Positions 53,400-57,812 of a DNA stretch of 57,812 nt are shown here, piece by piece. This stretch comes from Alphaproteobacteria bacterium (GTDB lineage: Bacteria > Pseudomonadota > Alphaproteobacteria > UBA11136). Position numbers and translations under genes: made by a program. The number at the start of each line of letters is the position of its first letter. Positions within the stretch are counted from its first letter, which is position 1. The notes under the pieces are model-generated. The model had not been told where the DNA came from, searched no databases, and saw only the letters and a program-made list of their open reading frames with translations. Where the stretch lies: NCBI GenBank assembly GCA_030739855.1, contig JASLYJ010000008.1, positions 1 to 57,812 on the forward strand. Direction: 5' to 3'.

Positions 53400-54221
53400 A
53401 TGCCTGCTACTTCACCCATCCTCGTTGTTATGATCGCCGCAGTACGTAAGGCGGCACGAAAACTAGTGCGTGATTTCGGTGAAGTCGAACAGCTTCAGGT
53501 GTCTTTAAAAGGACCTGCCGATTTCGTCTCCCAGGCAGACATCCAGACGGAAAAAATCCTACATGAGGAACTGAGCCGGGCGCGACCCGATTTCAGCTTT
53601 CTGCTCGAGGAAGGCGGCGTTATCACGGGCAAGGACCCGAATAACTATTGGATTATAGACCCCTTGGACGGTACCATTAATTTTCTTCACGGCTTGCCCC
53701 ACTTTGCCATTTCCATCGCCCATGAGAGCAGCGGCGTATTGAATGCCGGGGTTATCTATGATCCCATTCGCGACGAAATGTTCCAAGCCGAACGGGGTAA
53801 TGGTGCCTTTCTCAACGACCATAGGCTGCGGGTTTCGGCCAGACGGACGCTTGAAGATTCAGTGCTAGCGACCGGCATCCCTTGTCTCGGCCATGACCAC
53901 GGCCCCGCTTGTCTTGATATGCTTTCAGCGGCCATGGGTGCCTGCGCTGGCGTTCGCCGGTTCGGCGCGGCGACTCTTGATCTGGCCTATGTAGCAGCGG
54001 GACGCTATGAGGGATTCTGGGAAACCGGACTGAAACCTTGGGATTTAGCCGCCGGAATCCTTTTGGTTCGCGAAGCCGGAGGCATGGTGAGCGACCTCAA
54101 GGGCGGCAAAACCATGATGAAAAGCGGTGATATTATCGCCACCAATGATCTTCTCGACCAACCCATCACCCGTCTTCTGCGCGACGCCACCGGAAAAAAA
54201 GGAAAACAGGGCAAAGGCTGA
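53400..54221 (+). CDS. suhB: inositol monophosphatase family protein (SuhB)
   Basis: YWIIDPLDGTINFLHGLPHFAISIAHE; WDLAAGILLVREAGG. Confidence 0.94.
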   Translation: MPATSPILVVMIAAVRKAARKLVRDFGEVEQLQVSLKGPADFVSQADIQTEKILHEELSRARPDFSFLLEEGGVITGKDPNNYWIIDPLDGTINFLHGLPHFAISIAHESSGVLNAGVIYDPIRDEMFQAERGNGAFLNDHRLRVSARRTLEDSVLATGIPCLGHDHGPACLDMLSAAMGACAGVRRFGAATLDLAYVAAGRYEGFWETGLKPWDLAAGILLVREAGGMVSDLKGGKTMMKSGDIIATNDLLDQPITRLLRDATGKKGKQGKG

Positions 54222-54331
54222 AGACCCTCTGCCTCACTTAACCTGTTGTCCCACCACCATTCCCTAGGCTATTGTCAAACAATCAGACAACCAGTGGGGT
54301 TCCACCCCGGCACAGTTCTGACACATTCCTG

Positions 54332-54363
54332 TTTTTCTATACGGAAATTTTTCTATACGGAAA
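54332..54363. repeat. 16-bp perfect tandem duplication TTTTTCTATACGGAAA x2
   Basis: 54332-54347 and 54348-54363 are identical. Confidence 0.97.
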
Positions 54364-54399
54364 GACTATAATGGGTCGGTGCCGCCGGGTGAGTAGGGT

Positions 54400-55674
54400 A
54401 TGTCGCGAAGGACGCGTGGAGGGAACGACAATCACATGTGGGATTTTAGTCCCTTAGCGTGGCAACGAAGGGCTGGACGTGCCTTGTGTCTGTACCTTCT
54501 TGCCTTTCTCACTGCTATCTTATTTCTGCCCGCAGGTTCGGGGATAGCCTTGGATACTTCTGTGGTAGGCAGAGGTGGCATACCCGAAGTAGAAATCGAC
54601 CTCAGCGCTATCGAATTCCCCAGGGGCCGTGTCGAAGATTCTGTTTCCATTGGAACATTCCAGAGCAAAGACCTGTTAATGCCAGGATCGAGGGTTGCCC
54701 CTGGTAAACGTATTGTTCTGACCCCGCCGGGATCACAACCCGCAACCAAGGTGCCCAAGGTTAAGCTTCCCCGGGAAGGCCATGCTAAAGCCAGCGCGCC
54801 CAGATTGAAATTCAATATTCCGAAGATTTCAAGCATGAAACCAGTCATGCCTAAACCACCCAGGGCAAAGCCACACACACCCGCAAAGGCTAAAAAACAG
54901 GCTCCCGACACAACCACCGAAACAGCCGCCACGCCTCCAGAACCGCCCCCGTCTCCGGAAGTAGACACAAAACCGGAACCCGCACCAAAGGTACCAGCAA
55001 CAACCACGGAGGCCCTTGACGAGGCAAAACCGGCACCTGTTGCACCCCCACCACCTCCTCCCGATACGGTCGCTGTGGACAGCGAAAGTCTGATACCTCC
55101 TCCACCGCTATCTGATTTGCCAGACCCGCCTCCCCCTCCACCGACAGTAGGCCTTGAACTCCCGCCACCACCCGAGGGAAAGGTAGAGGGAGCGGTCGCC
55201 AATCTGCAGGCGCCACCCCCGGTGGAGGAACTAGCAAAATCCGGAGACGCCGCTGAGCCGGCACCCGTGCGCGAGCCTGCCCCACCGCAACCACAGAAAT
55301 CCTCCGCACCTGAGGAATCTGAACAGGTTGTCACTGTCCCACCGCCTTCTACAGCAGCGCCCAGCACGGGCCCCATGACCGTTCTTTTCTCTCCAGGATC
55401 GGCCGCTCTCAACACCAAGGCCTTAGAACACATCGCCGCCATCCGCGAAAAAATAGAAGTGGACCGGTCCCTACGTCTGCAACTTGTAGCATATGCCACC
55501 AATACCGATGACAATCCAAGCCGGGCGCGACGGCTGTCTCTGTCGCGGGCGCTGGCGGTCCGTGCCCACCTCGTGGAAAAGGGTGTAGAAAGCACCCGCA
55601 TGGATATCCGTGCACTTGGCAACAAGTCTGGGGAGACCCTCGGTGATCGCGTGGACCTTGTCCTTCTTCCGTAA
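54400..55674 (+). CDS. proline-rich OmpA-family protein
   Basis: N-terminal TM/signal, ~250-aa Pro/Ala-rich linker, C-terminal OmpA-like domain MTVLFSPGSAALNTKALEHIAAIREKIEVDRSLRLQLVAYA...RALAVRAHLVEKGVESTRMDIRALG. Confidence 0.82.
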   Translation: MSRRTRGGNDNHMWDFSPLAWQRRAGRALCLYLLAFLTAILFLPAGSGIALDTSVVGRGGIPEVEIDLSAIEFPRGRVEDSVSIGTFQSKDLLMPGSRVAPGKRIVLTPPGSQPATKVPKVKLPREGHAKASAPRLKFNIPKISSMKPVMPKPPRAKPHTPAKAKKQAPDTTTETAATPPEPPPSPEVDTKPEPAPKVPATTTEALDEAKPAPVAPPPPPPDTVAVDSESLIPPPPLSDLPDPPPPPPTVGLELPPPPEGKVEGAVANLQAPPPVEELAKSGDAAEPAPVREPAPPQPQKSSAPEESEQVVTVPPPSTAAPSTGPMTVLFSPGSAALNTKALEHIAAIREKIEVDRSLRLQLVAYATNTDDNPSRARRLSLSRALAVRAHLVEKGVESTRMDIRALGNKSGETLGDRVDLVLLP

Positions 55675-55731
55675 ACCAGGGCGGCCTTGTTTCCAGCGCG
55701 GGCGGCTACCTAATCTCGGGTCTGCTGCCAC

Positions 55732-56868
55732 ATGAGCCGCCCCAAGCGCTTCCTTACCCGTATGATTCTATTCCTGGCGGCTGTAGTCGTCGGAGTGTTT
55801 TTTCTCTTCCCCATGCTCAAGGAGGCATTTTTCGCCAACCCAGCGCTCAACGGCATGATTCTGGGTGTACTAGTCGTCGGTATCGTGTTTATCTTCCGTA
55901 TGGTGTTGATGCTTAATCCCGAAGTGGTGTGGATCGAGAGCTACCGCCAAGGATCATTGTCCATGCGCACGCCACGCCTGCTTGGCCCCATGGCTACCAT
56001 GATTAGCGAAAATCGGAAAAAATTAAGTCTTTCGGCCCTGTCGTTGCGCTCCCTACTCGATAGCATTAGTGCCCGCCTTGATGAATCGCGGGATATCTCA
56101 CGCTATCTTATCGGCCTGCTGATTTTCCTCGGCCTTCTCGGCACTTTCTGGGGGCTGTTGGAAACAGTGGCTTCGGTGGGTGGGGTTATTGCCAGCCTAG
56201 AAATGCCATCAACAGAACTAGGGACTGCCTTCCGCGACCTAAAATCAGGGCTTGAAGCGCCCTTGTCCGGTATGGGGACGGCGTTCAGTTCCTCCTTGTT
56301 CGGACTAGCCGGTTCGCTAGTGCTGGGATTTCTCGACCTCCAGGCAGGACAAGCTCAAAATCGTTTCTATAACGAACTTGAGGAATGGCTGGCGAGCCAA
56401 ACCCATCTTTCCACCGGCACCACTGCGCTGGAGGGTGATCAGTCGGTTCCAGCTTATACCCAAGCTCTTCTCGAACAGACCGCTGACAATCTTGAGAACC
56501 TGCAACGAATCATGTCACGAAGCGAGGAAAGGCAGGTTGCTTCCTCCGCCGGCTTCGTGACCCTCAATGAGAGGCTGGGCTCGCTCATCGACCAGATGCA
56601 CGCAGAACAGAGCCTCATGGTGAAGCTGACCGAAAGTCAGATCGAATTGAAACCGATTCTTACCAAACTTTCGGAAATGGCAAGTGAGGGAAATTTCGGC
56701 ATGGACGAAGCGACTCGAACCCATATCCGTAACCTCGATGTCCATATCGTCAAACTCCTCGAAGACGTACATTCTGGACGGGATCAGCTGGTGCAAGAAC
56801 TCCGCGATGAAATCAAGCTGCTTGCACGTACCGTTGCCTCCCTTTCTAATTACAAGCCCTCCAACTGA
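55732..56868 (+). CDS. MotA/TolQ/ExbB-family proton channel-like protein
   Basis: ISRYLIGLLIFLGLLGTFWGLLETVASVGGVIASL...LEAPLSGMGTAFSSSLFGLAGSLVLGFLDLQAGQAQNRFYNELEEWL. Confidence 0.85.
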   Translation: MSRPKRFLTRMILFLAAVVVGVFFLFPMLKEAFFANPALNGMILGVLVVGIVFIFRMVLMLNPEVVWIESYRQGSLSMRTPRLLGPMATMISENRKKLSLSALSLRSLLDSISARLDESRDISRYLIGLLIFLGLLGTFWGLLETVASVGGVIASLEMPSTELGTAFRDLKSGLEAPLSGMGTAFSSSLFGLAGSLVLGFLDLQAGQAQNRFYNELEEWLASQTHLSTGTTALEGDQSVPAYTQALLEQTADNLENLQRIMSRSEERQVASSAGFVTLNERLGSLIDQMHAEQSLMVKLTESQIELKPILTKLSEMASEGNFGMDEATRTHIRNLDVHIVKLLEDVHSGRDQLVQELRDEIKLLARTVASLSNYKPSN

Positions 56869-56889
56869 CGGCAGGGCTGTGGGACACCT

Positions 56890-57812
56890 ATGACCCTCGC
56901 CGCCTTCAGCCGCCATTCCCGAACCTCGGTCAATATCTGGCCAGGATTCGTGGATGCCTTGGCAGCGTTGCTGATTATCGTCATCTTCCTTCTGATGGTG
57001 TTCGTAATCTCTCAGTTCTACCTTCAGAATACCCTGTCGGGCCGCGAGAGAGCGCTGGATCTCCTGAACCAGAGGGTGAGCGAACTGGCCGAAATGCTGT
57101 CCCTAGAACGTCAGGCTAATGCCGATCTCAACCTCAGCATCGAACAGCTCTCTGCCCAGCTGCAAAGCAGCCTTGGCGAAAAGGACAAGATGGAAGCCAC
57201 TATCGGCGAGCTTACCTCAGCCCTGCGGAAGAGCGAGCAATCCGTCGCATCCCTGAAGAGCGACCTGGAAAGCGCTGGCCAGCGACTGACGTCCCTCCAG
57301 GAAAGGCTGATCAGGGAACAACGGAGCAACTCCGAAGCCTTAGCTAATATAGAATCTCGCTACAGGGAGAGCACGTCGGCGCTAACGCAAGAACGGGAAT
57401 TCACTGAGAAACAGCGTGACAGCCTCAACCTTCTCAACCAACAGATCGCCGCCATGCGCAACCAATTGGCAATCCTCAATGAGGCCCTTGAAGCCGCAGA
57501 AAGGAAGGATAAGGAGAATCAGGTCAAGATTTCAAATTTCGGCAAGCGCCTCAACGTAGCTTTGGCCGGAAAAGTCCAGGAACTGGCGAAATATCGGTCG
57601 GAATTCTTTGGGCGGCTGCGCGAAGTTCTTGGTGAGCGAAAAGACATCCGCGTGGTAGGCGACCGTTTTGTGTTTCAGTCGGAGGTTCTGTTCGATTCAG
57701 GCTCCGATGCCCTGGGGCTTGAAGGACAGATGCAGCTTAACCGGCTCGCCGAAACCCTTCTAGAAATCGCTGCCACCATTCCTGACGGCCTAGATTGGGT
57801 CCTGCGCATTGA
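56890..57812 (+). CDS. MotB-like peptidoglycan-binding protein with coiled coil (partial, runs off right edge)
   Basis: MTLAAFSRHSRTSVNIWPGFVDALAALLIIVIFLLMVFVISQFYL then a long coiled coil and start of OmpA domain RVVGDRFVFQSEVLFDSGSDAL; not in the ORF track because truncated. Confidence 0.85.
   Translation, partial: MTLAAFSRHSRTSVNIWPGFVDALAALLIIVIFLLMVFVISQFYLQNTLSGRERALDLLNQRVSELAEMLSLERQANADLNLSIEQLSAQLQSSLGEKDKMEATIGELTSALRKSEQSVASLKSDLESAGQRLTSLQERLIREQRSNSEALANIESRYRESTSALTQEREFTEKQRDSLNLLNQQIAAMRNQLAILNEALEAAERKDKENQVKISNFGKRLNVALAGKVQELAKYRSEFFGRLREVLGERKDIRVVGDRFVFQSEVLFDSGSDALGLEGQMQLNRLAETLLEIAATIPDGLDWVLRI

Noticed and set aside
54432-55625. 397-aa minus-strand ORF
   Set aside because: Antisense to the Pro-rich OmpA-family gene; Gly/Ser low complexity, no recognisable domain.
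54400-57812. Calling the right-edge operon a Zorya defence system
   Set aside because: Only MotA/MotB-like parts are visible; no ZorC/D/E-type gene is present and the neighbours are housekeeping, so this stays an open question.

Overview
The window (57.8 kb) looks like a chromosomal segment of an alphaproteobacterium, probably Rhodospirillales-like; this placement is inferred from gene order and protein families. Most of it is housekeeping: glyQS, ispB-like, serC, purA-hisZ, TPP riboswitch-thiC, thiD-glmM-folP-ftsH-tilS-cpoB, yebC-ruvCAB-tolQRAB-pal, zapA with an adjacent 6S RNA candidate, gap, thiE, efp and suhB. No phage, transposon or CRISPR signature was seen. The regions most worth a second look are: (i) a partial PQQ locus (15.16-12.79 kb, minus strand), with a 24-aa pqqA absent from the ORF track, an attenuator-like hairpin, pqqD and pqqE but no pqqB or pqqC, a 33-aa membrane micro-ORF and a PuuD-like membrane protein, preceded by two near-identical dyad-containing 28-bp repeats; (ii) a surface-glycan operon with carbamoyltransferase, DUF5989 and SxtJ-like genes plus two unannotated micro-ORFs joined by stop/start overlaps; (iii) an OlsB-like acyltransferase ORF whose C-terminus is read from the antisense strand of tRNA-Pro; (iv) a second, non-Tol MotA/MotB-like plus OmpA-like system at the right edge; (v) a tol-pal/cpoB arrangement explained by a single local inversion. 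All calls come from reading the sequence and supplied translations; no homology search was run.
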